From contig CAMOMF010000149.1 in assembly GCA_946619625.1 (NCBI GenBank), forward strand, positions 1 to 20,862: DNA of 20,862 nt, given 5' to 3'. The notes beneath the pieces are model-generated. The model did no database searches. It was not told the DNA's origin and worked only from the letters and a program-made list of their open reading frames with translations. A program made the position numbers and the translations under genes. Each line of letters opens with the position of its first letter. Position 1 is the first letter of the stretch. This stretch comes from an uncultured Bacteroidales bacterium (GTDB taxonomy: Bacteria > Bacteroidota > Bacteroidia > Bacteroidales > Paludibacteraceae). Positions 1-8,303 of this stretch are shown here, piece by piece.

Positions 1-1331
1 ATACGGGAACGGCTATCATCCACGGCGAGAAAGGTCAGCAGGTATGGACGGGCTATCAGGACGAAGAGGCACTGTCCTTGGGCGTGTATAAAACGTACAC
101 CGAGGAGAATCTGCGCTATAGTCAAAACGCTCCGCTGAGCATGTACGAGGAGGTCAACACCAAGTGCAACCTGCCGGCACAGATTGATATTGAGGCGACG
201 GAGGGCATGGAGTACCGTTTTCTGTGCGTGACGAAGGGCGGCGGTAGTGCCAACAAGACCTACCTGTATCAGGAGACGAAAGCGCGTATCCAGAACCCCG
301 GCACGCTGATTCCTTTCCTTGTGGAGAAAATGAAGAGCTTGGGCACCGCCGCATGCCCTCCATACCATATCGCTATCGTCATTGGCGGCACATCGGCAGA
401 GAAGAACCTGCTCACCGTCAAACTGGCATCCACGCATTACTACGACGAGTTGCCTACAACGGGTGACGAAACAGGTCGCGCTTTCCGTGACGTGGAGTTG
501 GAGAAACTGTTGCTGCAAGAGGCATATAAGATTGGACTGGGAGCACAGTTCGGCGGCAAGTACATGGCACACGACGTGCGCGTGGTGCGTCTGCCCCGCC
601 ATGGTGCCAGTTGCCCCATCGGTTTGGGCGTAAGTTGCTCGGCAGACCGTAACATCAAAGCCAAGATCAATAAAGACGGTATCTGGATTGAGAAAATGGA
701 CGATAATCCGGGCTCGCTGATACCGGCTGAACTGCGTCAGGCTGGCGAAGGTGACGCAGTACGTATCAACCTGAACCAACCGATGGCGGAAGTATGCAAA
801 ATACTGACAAAATACCCCATAGGTACGCGCCTCTCGCTGAATGGCACGATTATTGTCGGAAGAGACATTGCACATGCCAAACTGAAGGCACGGTTGGATG
901 CCGGCGAAGGGATGCCGCAGTACATGAAGGACCATCCCATCTACTACGCAGGTCCCGCCAAGACCCCGGAAGGCATGGCTTGCGGTTCGATGGGGCCGAC
1001 CACTGCCGGACGTATGGATCCGTATGTGGATGAGTTCCAGGACCATGGCGGCTCGATGATTATGCTGGCGAAGGGTAACCGCTCGCAGGCAGTGACCGAC
1101 GCCTGCAAGAAACATGGCGGTTTCTACTTGGGCTCTATCGGTGGTCCGGCTGCCATTTTGGCGCAGAACAACATCAAGAGTATCAAGTGCTTGGAGTACC
1201 CCGAGTTGGGCATGGAGGCGATTTGGCAGATTGAGGTGGAGAACTTCCCCGCGTTCATTCTGGTCGATGACAAGGGCAATGATTTCTTCAAGCAACTGAA
1301 ACCGTGCGAAGGATGCACGATAATGAAATAA
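1..1331 (+). CDS. fumA: Class I (4Fe-4S) fumarate hydratase, 5' end outside the window
   Basis: Fumarase of the oxygen-sensitive class I, which interconverts fumarate and malate in the cytoplasm. The reading frame is open from the first base (codons in phase with position 3) to TAA at 1329-1331, giving about 442 codons of a protein usually near 545 residues. The window begins in the CQDTGTAI motif, so the first cluster cysteine lies two codons outside. The other two expected cluster cysteines are visible in ASCPIG (near 606-620) and MACGSMGPTTAGRMD (near 975-1010). The C-terminal beta domain with KGNRSQAVTDACKKHGG and GSIGGPAAILA is complete. A TTG at 78 could be taken as a start, but the upstream codons read as family sequence, so it is internal. 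Only 10 bp separate it from the next gene, suggesting co-transcription. The family is clear; the FumA/FumB-type symbol is by homology. Confidence 0.95.
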   Translation, partial: TGTAIIHGEKGQQVWTGYQDEEALSLGVYKTYTEENLRYSQNAPLSMYEEVNTKCNLPAQIDIEATEGMEYRFLCVTKGGGSANKTYLYQETKARIQNPGTLIPFLVEKMKSLGTAACPPYHIAIVIGGTSAEKNLLTVKLASTHYYDELPTTGDETGRAFRDVELEKLLLQEAYKIGLGAQFGGKYMAHDVRVVRLPRHGASCPIGLGVSCSADRNIKAKINKDGIWIEKMDDNPGSLIPAELRQAGEGDAVRINLNQPMAEVCKILTKYPIGTRLSLNGTIIVGRDIAHAKLKARLDAGEGMPQYMKDHPIYYAGPAKTPEGMACGSMGPTTAGRMDPYVDEFQDHGGSMIMLAKGNRSQAVTDACKKHGGFYLGSIGGPAAILAQNNIKSIKCLEYPELGMEAIWQIEVENFPAFILVDDKGNDFFKQLKPCEGCTIMK

Positions 1332-1341
1332 TTAGTAAGAA

Positions 1342-2178
1342 TTGGCAAAGGGTAAGAAAGACATATGGCGACGCCTGCGGACGAAACACCGCGTGGATGT
1401 GATAAACGAAGAGACGCAGGAAAAACGGATTCGTTTGCGTCTGTCACTGATGAACCTCATCGGTCTGTTTGTTGCTGCGTTGGTGGTGTCTTTCTTCCTC
1501 TTGGCGCTGATTATCTGGGGCACGCCCCTGAAAAACTACCTGCCGGGCTACAACGAGAACATCAAGCAGGACCTTGTCAGACAGACATACCGCCTGGACT
1601 CGCTGCAGAACGAGATGGACTTGCAGGCAGTGTACCTGAAATCCATCCGCGATGTGGTGAGCGGCAATGTCCATTCCGACTCCGTCCAACAATTAGACTC
1701 CATGGCAATAAGCCAGAAAGAGGCGCTGATGGCGGAACGGTCCGAGTTGCTGGAAACCTTCAAGCAAGAGTACGAAACGCGCGAGAAGGACAACCTGATG
1801 CTGTTCGACCAAGCCGTCTCGTACCACGTCCACACGTTCTTCAGACCATCCAAAGGTGTTGTTATCAAACCTTTCAACCCGAAAGAGGGACAATACAGCA
1901 TCGAGGTGAACACGCAGTCGGATGCCAGCGTAGCCGCCACTCTGACGGGCACCATCGTGTATGAAGACTACGTGCCGAACGAAGGATGGATGCTCATCAT
2001 ACAGCACGATGCCGAATACCTGAGCATGTACTACCACCTGCTCAAGCCTTTCAAACAGGTGGGTGCAAGTGTGCAGGCGGGCGAAACAATCGGGTTGGTG
2101 GCACAGGAGACGATGGCATTCGAGTTGTGGCAACACGGCTTGCCCATCAATCCGGAAGAAGTGGTGATATTCAATTAA
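1342..2178 (+). CDS. Membrane-anchored LytM/M23-fold protein with a degenerate metal site
   Basis: Protein of 278 residues: basic cytoplasmic N-terminus (1-36), one membrane segment (about 37-59), a periplasmic region with coiled-coil character (about 70-155) and a C-terminal LytM (peptidase M23) fold (about 168-272). The zinc ligands of active M23 enzymes are mostly missing. The HxxxD position reads GQYSIEV, and the terminal HxH before FE(V/L)W reads TMA. Only the YxHL histidine (H232) remains. It is therefore probably not a peptidase, and could regulate a cell-wall hydrolase as the degenerate LytM proteins EnvC and NlpD do; that role is inference. The start is TTG at 1342: an in-frame stop lies at 1336 and the next possible start would remove the basic tail before the membrane segment. 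It sits 10 bp after fumarase and 10 bp before dxr. Confidence 0.85.
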   Translation: MAKGKKDIWRRLRTKHRVDVINEETQEKRIRLRLSLMNLIGLFVAALVVSFFLLALIIWGTPLKNYLPGYNENIKQDLVRQTYRLDSLQNEMDLQAVYLKSIRDVVSGNVHSDSVQQLDSMAISQKEALMAERSELLETFKQEYETREKDNLMLFDQAVSYHVHTFFRPSKGVVIKPFNPKEGQYSIEVNTQSDASVAATLTGTIVYEDYVPNEGWMLIIQHDAEYLSMYYHLLKPFKQVGASVQAGETIGLVAQETMAFELWQHGLPINPEEVVIFN

Positions 2179-2188
2179 GAATTAAGCA

Positions 2189-3346
2189 TTGAGAAATAAA
2201 AAGAAACTTGCCATATTAGGTTCCACCGGAAGCATCGGCATGCAGACGTTGGATTTGGTGCGGGCGAACCCCGACCTGTTTGAGGTGTATGCCATCTGCG
2301 CGAACACCTCGGTGGACAAACTTATCAGTCAGGCGCGTGAGTTTCACCCCGAGGTGGTGTGCATTGCCGACGAAAGCCGTTACGAGCAGCTGCGTGACGC
2401 ACTGCAAGACCTGCCTATGAAAGTGTGGTCGGGTGCCGACTCTATTGCCGAAATGGTCACGTTCCCCTCTATTGACATTGTCGTTGCCGCGATGGTAGGC
2501 TACGCGGGTTTGCGTCCCACGATGGAGGCTATCCGTGCCGGCAAAACCATTGCCTTGGCGAACAAAGAGACGCTGGTGGTGGCGGGTGAACTGATTTGCA
2601 GTTTGGCACAGCAATACCATGCGCCCATCCTGCCCGTGGACAGCGAGCACTCGGCAATCTTCCAGAGTCTGGCGGGCGAGCAGGGCAACGAGATTGAGAA
2701 AATCCTACTCACATGCAGTGGCGGTCCTTTCCGCACATGGACGAAAGAGCAAATCGGTCGCGCCACTGCCGCCGATGCACTGAAGCACCCCAACTGGCAA
2801 ATGGGGGCGAAGATTACCATCGACTCGGCGTCGTATATGAACAAAGGGTTCGAGGTGATTGAAGCCAAATGGCTGTTCGGCGTGGACGTGGACCGCATAC
2901 AGGTGTTGGTTCACCCGCAGTCTATCATTCACTCGGCGGTTCAGTTCCGCGACGGTGCCGTCAAAGCACAATTGGGCGCGCCCGACATGCGTCTGCCTAT
3001 CCTATACGCCCTCACTTACCCCGAGCGTATCTCTGCCGACCTGCCACGCCTGGACCTGTTCAAGACGAGCAACCTGACGTTTGAGGCGCCTGACACTGAG
3101 CGGTTCCCGTGCTTGGGGCTCGCCTATCAAGCCGCAGCCCGTGGGGGTAACGTGCCCTGCATTATGAATGCCGCCAACGAGGTGGTGAACCTGGCGTTCC
3201 GCGAGGCGAAGATTCCTTTCCTGCGTATGGCAGAGGTCATTGAAGCCACCATGGACAAAGCCACGTTTATCGCCAAGCCCACGTACGAAGACTACGTATC
3301 TACCGACACCGAGGCAAGACGCATCGCAGCCGAAATGATTGGTTAG
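2189..3346 (+). CDS. dxr: 1-deoxy-D-xylulose 5-phosphate reductoisomerase
   Basis: Second enzyme of the MEP (non-mevalonate) isoprenoid pathway: NADPH-dependent conversion of DXP to 2-C-methyl-D-erythritol 4-phosphate in the cytoplasm. The 385 residues match the usual length (about 385-400). Visible motifs are the NADPH loop GSTGSIG (11-17), LANKETLVVAGE (123-134), the metal-binding VDSEHSAI (D151, E153), TCSGGPFR (175-182), NKGFEVIEA (E222) and VHPQSIIHS. The only usable start is TTG at 2189: an in-frame stop lies at 2183-2185 and no ATG or GTG precedes the conserved GSTGSIG. It follows the degenerate LytM gene by 10 bp and precedes rseP by 48 bp, probably in one transcript. Confidence 0.97.
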   Translation: MRNKKKLAILGSTGSIGMQTLDLVRANPDLFEVYAICANTSVDKLISQAREFHPEVVCIADESRYEQLRDALQDLPMKVWSGADSIAEMVTFPSIDIVVAAMVGYAGLRPTMEAIRAGKTIALANKETLVVAGELICSLAQQYHAPILPVDSEHSAIFQSLAGEQGNEIEKILLTCSGGPFRTWTKEQIGRATAADALKHPNWQMGAKITIDSASYMNKGFEVIEAKWLFGVDVDRIQVLVHPQSIIHSAVQFRDGAVKAQLGAPDMRLPILYALTYPERISADLPRLDLFKTSNLTFEAPDTERFPCLGLAYQAAARGGNVPCIMNAANEVVNLAFREAKIPFLRMAEVIEATMDKATFIAKPTYEDYVSTDTEARRIAAEMIG

Positions 3347-3365
3347 TTCCACCCTCCCCGTCAAT

Positions 3366-3386
3366 AAATCGCAAATCGTAAATCGT
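3366..3386 (+). repeat. Three tandem 7-bp units (AAATCGY) in the rseP leader
   Basis: Units AAATCGC, AAATCGT and AAATCGT run directly into AAAG and the rseP start codon 9 bp further on. No Shine-Dalgarno sequence is visible. An A/T-rich unstructured leader would suit Bacteroidetes translation initiation, which depends little on Shine-Dalgarno pairing; that function is inference. Similar GTAAAT-type units precede the minus-strand coaBC and rpoZ starts. Confidence 0.6.
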
Positions 3387-3394
3387 AAAGTATA

Positions 3395-5002
3395 ATGTCA
3401 ATCCTTATCAGAGCACTACAATTCATACTGAGTCTCAGTTTCCTGGTAATGATCCACGAGCTGGGGCACTTCGCCTTTGCGCGCTTGTTCGGCGTGCGGG
3501 TAAACAAGTTCTATATGTTCTTCAACCCCAAACGCTCTATCGTCCGGTTGAAGAAAATCAACGGCAAATGGCAGGTGCGTTTCTTTGCAGAGAACGTCAT
3601 TGAAAACCAAAAAGTAGCAATGGACGCCAACGGCAACCCCCTGCTGTGGGAAGACGACCCGGACGAGAAAGTGCGCCGCCGCTATGAGAAGAAAGAAGCC
3701 CTCACCGCCGAGGAGTGGGACGAGATCGAAGAGAAATACAATTTCGGGCGGAAAATCACCCGCCGGCAGGGGCATCCCAAGTTCACTATCATCGAGCCGG
3801 AGGACCTGCCTTTGCTGGACGATGACGATTGGCGCAAATACCCCGAGACGACCGAATGGGGTATAGGATGGGTGCCGTTGGGCGGTTATTGCGCCATCGC
3901 CGGAATGGTGGACGAGACGACCACTGCCGACCGGTTGGGCTCGGAGCCGCACCCGTGGGAATATCGTGCGCAGCCTACATGGAAACGGCTGCCTATCATC
4001 ACCGGCGGCGTGTTGGTCAATTTCCTCGGCGCAATGATTATTTACAGCGCTGTTTTCCACCATTGGGGACAAGACTACATGCCGCTGGAGAGTGCCACTT
4101 ACGGCATGCAGTTCTCCGACGTCATGTTGTCGGAAGGTTTCGCGCAGGGTGACAAAATCATCAAGATTGGCGACCGCGTGCCCGACAGCCGCGCCGACCT
4201 GGTTAACTGGATGGTAGTGGACGGCGAGCACGATATACAAGTGCTGCGCGGGACGGACACCGTACGTCTGACACTGTCCGAAGGATTCGAGCGCAAGATT
4301 CTTGCCGATCAGGGCACTACTTTCTGCGATTTCCGTTTCCCGTTTGTGGTGAAAGACCTCATTCCAGAAGGACCCGCCGCAAAGGCACTGATGATGGCAG
4401 GCGACAGCGTCATCGCCGTGGGCGGCAAACCCTGCTACATCTACCAGGATGTGGTGCAAGAACTGAGTCTGCATGCCCTTGACAGTGTGGACATCACCTA
4501 CATCCGTGCCGGCGAGACCCGGACGGCGCGCGTCTTTTTGGGTGACGAGGCGAAGTTGGGAGTTTATCCCAAAATGCCAGCCGAGTTCCTCGCTATCAAG
4601 CACATAGACTATAATGTACTGGAGGCCGTTCCAGCCGGTATTCATTACGGCTGGGAGACGCTTGCCAACTATGTGAAGCAGTTCCGATTGGTTTTCACCA
4701 AGGAGGGCGCGCAGTCGCTGGGCGGTTTTGCTGCCATCGGCTCGCTGTTCTCACCCGTATGGGATTGGCACAGTTTCTGGCTGATGACGGCGTTCCTTAG
4801 TATCATCCTTGCTTTCATGAACATTATCCCCATCCCCGGATTGGACGGAGGACACATGTTCTTCGTATTATGGGAAATGATTACGGGCAGAAAACCCGGC
4901 GACAAGTTCCTCGAGATTGCCAACAACATCGGGTTCTACCTCTTATTGGCATTGCTGATTTACGCCAATGGCAATGATATTCTGAAACTGTTCATGCACT
5001 GA
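3395..5002 (+). CDS. rseP: RseP-type site-2 (intramembrane) zinc metalloprotease with an extra insert of about 100 residues
   Basis: M50 intramembrane protease of the inner membrane that cleaves membrane-bound substrates such as anti-sigma factors and signal-peptide remnants. HELGH at 21-25 in the first membrane segment supplies the zinc ligands and catalytic Glu. The second motif NIIPIPGLDGGH (477-487, D484) lies in a C-terminal membrane segment. One or two PDZ-like modules span about 235-395. At 535 residues it is roughly 80-90 longer than the usual 440-450. The excess lies between about 53 and 150, a strongly charged stretch between MFFNP and TEWGIGWVPLGGY, which are close together in ordinary members. 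The ATG at 3395 is unambiguous. The stop is 4 bp before the next start, so it is probably coupled to the acetyltransferase gene. Confidence 0.95.
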   Translation: MSILIRALQFILSLSFLVMIHELGHFAFARLFGVRVNKFYMFFNPKRSIVRLKKINGKWQVRFFAENVIENQKVAMDANGNPLLWEDDPDEKVRRRYEKKEALTAEEWDEIEEKYNFGRKITRRQGHPKFTIIEPEDLPLLDDDDWRKYPETTEWGIGWVPLGGYCAIAGMVDETTTADRLGSEPHPWEYRAQPTWKRLPIITGGVLVNFLGAMIIYSAVFHHWGQDYMPLESATYGMQFSDVMLSEGFAQGDKIIKIGDRVPDSRADLVNWMVVDGEHDIQVLRGTDTVRLTLSEGFERKILADQGTTFCDFRFPFVVKDLIPEGPAAKALMMAGDSVIAVGGKPCYIYQDVVQELSLHALDSVDITYIRAGETRTARVFLGDEAKLGVYPKMPAEFLAIKHIDYNVLEAVPAGIHYGWETLANYVKQFRLVFTKEGAQSLGGFAAIGSLFSPVWDWHSFWLMTAFLSIILAFMNIIPIPGLDGGHMFFVLWEMITGRKPGDKFLEIANNIGFYLLLALLIYANGNDILKLFMH

Positions 5003-5006
5003 TAAT

Positions 5007-5582
5007 ATGCAAGACTATTTTGTACATGACAGCGCCTATGTGGACGAAGGATGCGTGATTGGAGCCGGCACCAAGGTGTGGCATTTCTGTCACCTCATGC
5101 GCGGATGCACGCTGGGCGAGAACTGCAATATAGGGCAGAATGTGGTGATTGCCGAGGGCGTCACATTGGGCAACGGTTGCAAGGTACAGAACAACGTCAG
5201 TATTTATCAGGGAGTGACCTGCGAGCAGGATGTGTTCCTCGGACCAAGCATGGTGTTCACCAATGTGCTCAATCCACGTGCAGCCGTCAGCCGCAAAGCC
5301 GAGTACCGCCCTACTCTGCTCCGCCGCGGAGTGACCGTAGGAGCCAACGCCACCATCGTCTGCGGGCACACGTTAGGCGAGTACTGCATGATTGGTGCCG
5401 GAGCGGTGGTGACGAAAGATGTGCCACCATACGCCCTCATGGCTGGCGTTCCCGCCAAGCAAATGGGTTGGGTCAGCCGGCACGGAGAGCGGCTGTTGTT
5501 CGACAGGGAAGGTCACGCCACCTGTCCCGCCACCGGCGAACAGTATGTTTTGCAAGAAGGGAAATGCCTGTATATAGCATGA
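5007..5582 (+). CDS. wbpD: Left-handed beta-helix N-acetyltransferase, WbpD/WlbB-like
   Basis: Protein of 191 residues made of hexapeptide repeats (left-handed beta helix) over about 8-150. It contains GQNVVIAEGV, KVQNNVSIYQGV, the segment GPSMVFTNVLNPRA, EYRPTLLRRGVTVGANATIVCG and MIGAGAVVTKDVPPYALMAGVPAK. This pattern matches enzymes that acetylate the 3-amino group of UDP-2-acetamido-3-amino-glucuronate (WbpD, WlbB), used for surface polysaccharide sugars. The exact substrate cannot be fixed from sequence alone. No partner genes of that sugar pathway (WbpA/B/E-like) lie nearby, so it is an isolated member here. The start is 4 bp after rseP. The stop TGA at 5580-5582 overlaps an ATG at 5579 (ATGA), the first of a series of mini-ORFs leading to the TonB receptor gene. 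Confidence 0.88.
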   Translation: MQDYFVHDSAYVDEGCVIGAGTKVWHFCHLMRGCTLGENCNIGQNVVIAEGVTLGNGCKVQNNVSIYQGVTCEQDVFLGPSMVFTNVLNPRAAVSRKAEYRPTLLRRGVTVGANATIVCGHTLGEYCMIGAGAVVTKDVPPYALMAGVPAKQMGWVSRHGERLLFDREGHATCPATGEQYVLQEGKCLYIA

Positions 5583-5589
5583 GACAAGA

Positions 5590-5666
5590 ACCATAAGATA
5601 ACCATAAGATGACCATAAGATAACCATAAGATGACCGAGAGATGACCGGGAGATGACCGAGAGATG
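5590..5666 (+). repeat. Seven tandem 11-bp repeats ending in the TonB-receptor start codon
   Basis: Seven units of exactly 11 bp: ACCATAAGATA, ACCATAAGATG, the same two again, then ACCGAGAGATG, ACCGGGAGATG and ACCGAGAGATG. The first four alternate (a 22-bp higher-order unit). The last unit ends at 5666 and its final ATG is the start codon of the TonB receptor. Units ending in G each contain an ATG (5609, 5631, 5642, 5653, 5664). Each upstream ATG opens a four-codon frame; the last three close with a TGA overlapping the next ATG. The unit length is not a multiple of three. It may act in translation, or it may be a plain minisatellite. Confidence 0.9.
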
Positions 5667-8165
5667 AAACGACTATCATTATACCTGTTTTTGACGACAA
5701 ACCTGTTGTTGTCCGCACTCATGCTGAACGCGCAGAACTGCACGGTCAATGGGTATGTGAGTGACGCCGGCTCAGCTGAACGCCTGATTGGCGCCGCGGT
5801 CATGGATACCCTCTCCCGCCAGGGGGCTGTGACCAACACGGCCGGTTTCTTCACCCTCACTCTCCCAAAAGGCCGTCACGTACTGCAAGCCTTCTACGTA
5901 GGACACCATCCCTCCAAGCCGGTAATCCTGGATTTACAAAGCGACACACTCGTCTCCATTATCCTGCAGAGCAACACTCGTCTGGAAGAAGTCACGGTCG
6001 TGGGGCACCAATCCATCTCCGGTCCGCAGTCGGCACAGATGTCTGCCATCGAGGTGCCCATCTCGCAAATCAAGGGCATTCCCTCATTGGGCGGAGAAAG
6101 CGACATACTGAAAGCCATTCAACTACTGCCCGGGGTGCAGTCAGGCAGTGAGGGCACTACAGGCATCTACGTACGCGGTGGAGGACCGGACGAGAACTTG
6201 ATTCTGCTGGACGGCGTGCCACTATATAACGTGAGTCACCTGATGGGGTTCTTCTCCGTCTTCAACGCCGATGCCGTGAAGAACGTCACCCTGTACAAGG
6301 GCAATTTTCCCGCACGCTATGGCAGCCGGCTCAGTTCCGTCATCGACGTACGCCAGAACGACGGTAACGCCACCGGCTACCACGGCAACCTCACGGTCGG
6401 ACTGCTATCCGCAAAAATCAGTCTGGAGGGACCAATATATTGGAACAAGCGTGACTGGCAACGCTTCGGTGCGGGCGACACGGTACGGGCTAAGACGACC
6501 TTCAATTTCTCCGCCCGACGCACCTACTTCGACCTCTTCACCGCTCCGCTTATTGCGCTGGTCGCCAAGGTGGGGGCGGACATCAACGCCACCGGAGGGT
6601 ACTATTTCTATGACGTCAATGCCAAGTTGTGCCACACTTTCTCCGAAAACGACCGTCTGTCCGCCTCGTTCTACTCTGGCGATGATGTCATGTACCTGCG
6701 ATACGCCTTCGACGATCTGTTTGCCATGGGAGAGAACACCAACGGCAACCTGAACATGCGCATGGGTTGGGGCAACTTGGTGGCAGCCGCCAACTGGGAA
6801 CACCGCTACAACAGCCGCCTGTTCTCCAACACACAAGTGGCGTTCACCCGATACCGCTACCACTTGGGGGAAAACCTGCATCAGGACTACGACTATTGGG
6901 ACGAGGAGGATGTGAAGCACCACTCTGTTTTCGACCAATCCATGGGCTACGACTCGCACATATACGACGTAAGCGCCAACACCAATTTTGAGTTCACGCC
7001 TAACAGCCGCCACACGCTCAACTATGGTGCCGAGTTCATTTATCACCAGTTTCAACCTTCGGTGACAAACTTCTTCGTTGCCGACCTGGGCAGCGGCATA
7101 CCTTTCCGGCTGGACACTACCGTCATCGGCGGCAAACTGATGCGCGGCTACGAGGCGACACTCTATGTGGAGGATAGTTACACGCCATGGTCGTGGTTGA
7201 AACTGAACATGGGTCTGCGTGGCAGCCTGTACCATACGGGAGGCAAGACTTACCCATCGTTGGAACCGCGTGTAGGCATGCGTGCACTAATCACCAAAGA
7301 CCTGGCTTTCAAGGCAAGTTACAGTTACACCTCGCAGTACGTACACCTGCTCAGCAACACCAGTATATCGCTGCCCACCGACCTGTGGGTGCCCGTCACG
7401 GAGAACATCCCACCCATGCATGCCATGATTGCTGCCGCCGGACTCTCATACGACCTGTTCGGACAAGTCGAACTGTCGGTGGAGGGGTACTACAAACGTA
7501 TGAAGAACCTCATTGAGTACAAGGACGGCGCCACTTTCTTTGGTACCAGTACCGGTTGGGAGGAGAAAGTGGCAGTGGGTGATGGTTGGAGTTACGGCGT
7601 TGAGGTGCTGCTGCAGCGCAAGGTCGGACCCGTCACCGGATGGATCGGCTACACTTGGAGTCGCACTATGCGCCTGTTCAACCGCCCCGGGCAGGAAATC
7701 AATTTCGGCAAGCCGTTCCGCGCCAAATATGACCGCGAGCACGACCTCAGTGTCACGCTCCAGTACGAGGTCAACAAGAAAGTGGACCTGTCTGCCACCT
7801 TCGTATATGGAACAGGGCAGCGTGCCACACTTGGTACACAAGTCTATCATGACCCCACTGTTGACATATACGATGACTACTCCGCCACACAACACCGCGT
7901 CATCCGCGAGAGGAACAACTACGTCATGCCCGACTACCATCGGCTGGATATTGGCGCCAATTTCCACATCCCGCACCACAAAAGCGGAGACCCGTCCCTC
8001 TCCAAAGCGGGTTGGCTCAAAAACGCCGAACACCAAGTGTACGTGGGTGTATATAATGTTTATTGCCGCATGAACCCCTACATGTTGTACGAAAGCGGGG
8101 GGAAGTTGTACCAAATAAGCCTCTTCCCCATACTGCCCAGTATTAGTTACAACTTCAAGTTTTAA
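5664..8165 (+). CDS. TonB-dependent outer-membrane receptor with carboxypeptidase-regulatory-like domain
   Basis: Outer-membrane TonB-dependent transporter of 833 residues. It has a signal peptide (1-23, ending LNAQ), then a carboxypeptidase-regulatory-like beta sandwich (about 25-110). Next comes a plug domain (about 118-235) with IYVRGGGPDENLILLDGVPLYN and FPARYGSRLSSVIDV, followed by a 22-strand-type barrel ending in an aromatic residue (YNFKF). The substrate is unknown. No SusD-like lipoprotein gene follows, so it is not a SusCD pair. ATG at 5664 is the first start after an in-frame stop at 5643-5645, and lies inside the last 11-bp repeat. A perfect 18-bp palindrome, a possible terminator, follows the stop codon. 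Confidence 0.92.
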   Translation: MKRLSLYLFLTTNLLLSALMLNAQNCTVNGYVSDAGSAERLIGAAVMDTLSRQGAVTNTAGFFTLTLPKGRHVLQAFYVGHHPSKPVILDLQSDTLVSIILQSNTRLEEVTVVGHQSISGPQSAQMSAIEVPISQIKGIPSLGGESDILKAIQLLPGVQSGSEGTTGIYVRGGGPDENLILLDGVPLYNVSHLMGFFSVFNADAVKNVTLYKGNFPARYGSRLSSVIDVRQNDGNATGYHGNLTVGLLSAKISLEGPIYWNKRDWQRFGAGDTVRAKTTFNFSARRTYFDLFTAPLIALVAKVGADINATGGYYFYDVNAKLCHTFSENDRLSASFYSGDDVMYLRYAFDDLFAMGENTNGNLNMRMGWGNLVAAANWEHRYNSRLFSNTQVAFTRYRYHLGENLHQDYDYWDEEDVKHHSVFDQSMGYDSHIYDVSANTNFEFTPNSRHTLNYGAEFIYHQFQPSVTNFFVADLGSGIPFRLDTTVIGGKLMRGYEATLYVEDSYTPWSWLKLNMGLRGSLYHTGGKTYPSLEPRVGMRALITKDLAFKASYSYTSQYVHLLSNTSISLPTDLWVPVTENIPPMHAMIAAAGLSYDLFGQVELSVEGYYKRMKNLIEYKDGATFFGTSTGWEEKVAVGDGWSYGVEVLLQRKVGPVTGWIGYTWSRTMRLFNRPGQEINFGKPFRAKYDREHDLSVTLQYEVNKKVDLSATFVYGTGQRATLGTQVYHDPTVDIYDDYSATQHRVIRERNNYVMPDYHRLDIGANFHIPHHKSGDPSLSKAGWLKNAEHQVYVGVYNVYCRMNPYMLYESGGKLYQISLFPILPSISYNFKF

Positions 8166-8179
8166 CTGTCAGAATCGAT

Positions 8180-8197
8180 ACTTTTTTATAAAAAAGT
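8180..8197 (+). terminator. Possible terminator after the TonB receptor gene
   Basis: ACTTTTTTATAAAAAAGT is a perfect 18-bp palindrome 14 bp after the receptor stop codon. The stem is A/T-only apart from its end pair and no separate U tract follows, so termination strength is doubtful. It marks a plausible boundary before the tmRNA gene. Confidence 0.4.
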
Positions 8198-8237
8198 GGC
8201 AGCAAAACACGTCCGGCAACGACACTGTGGCATGGTT

Positions 8238-8271
8238 TTTGTACTATAAATATTGCGTCACTTTACATTCT
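8238..8271 (+). promoter_or_regulatory. Candidate promoter of the tmRNA gene
   Basis: TTTG at 8238-8241 and TACATTCT at 8264-8271 are separated by 22 nt, resembling the Bacteroidetes TTTG / TAnnTTTG promoter with two deviations in the -7 box. Transcription would start near 8278, about 25 nt before the mature tmRNA. This is the best candidate in the 138-bp gap, but only a moderate match. Confidence 0.4.
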
Positions 8272-8303
8272 TGTGACTTGTTTTTACCCTCGCGGTAAAA
8301 AAA

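Noticed and set aside
3416..4645. Long minus-strand open frame of 409 codons opposite rseP
   Set aside because: It shadows a clear conserved gene, shows no family resemblance and is explained by codon bias in GC-rich DNA.
5590..5666. CRISPR-like array
   Set aside because: Units are directly adjacent 11-mers with no spacers; it is a minisatellite.
5664..8165. SusC/SusD polysaccharide-utilisation locus
   Set aside because: No SusD-like lipoprotein or glycoside hydrolase gene is next to the receptor, which also lacks SusC-specific size (about 1000 residues).
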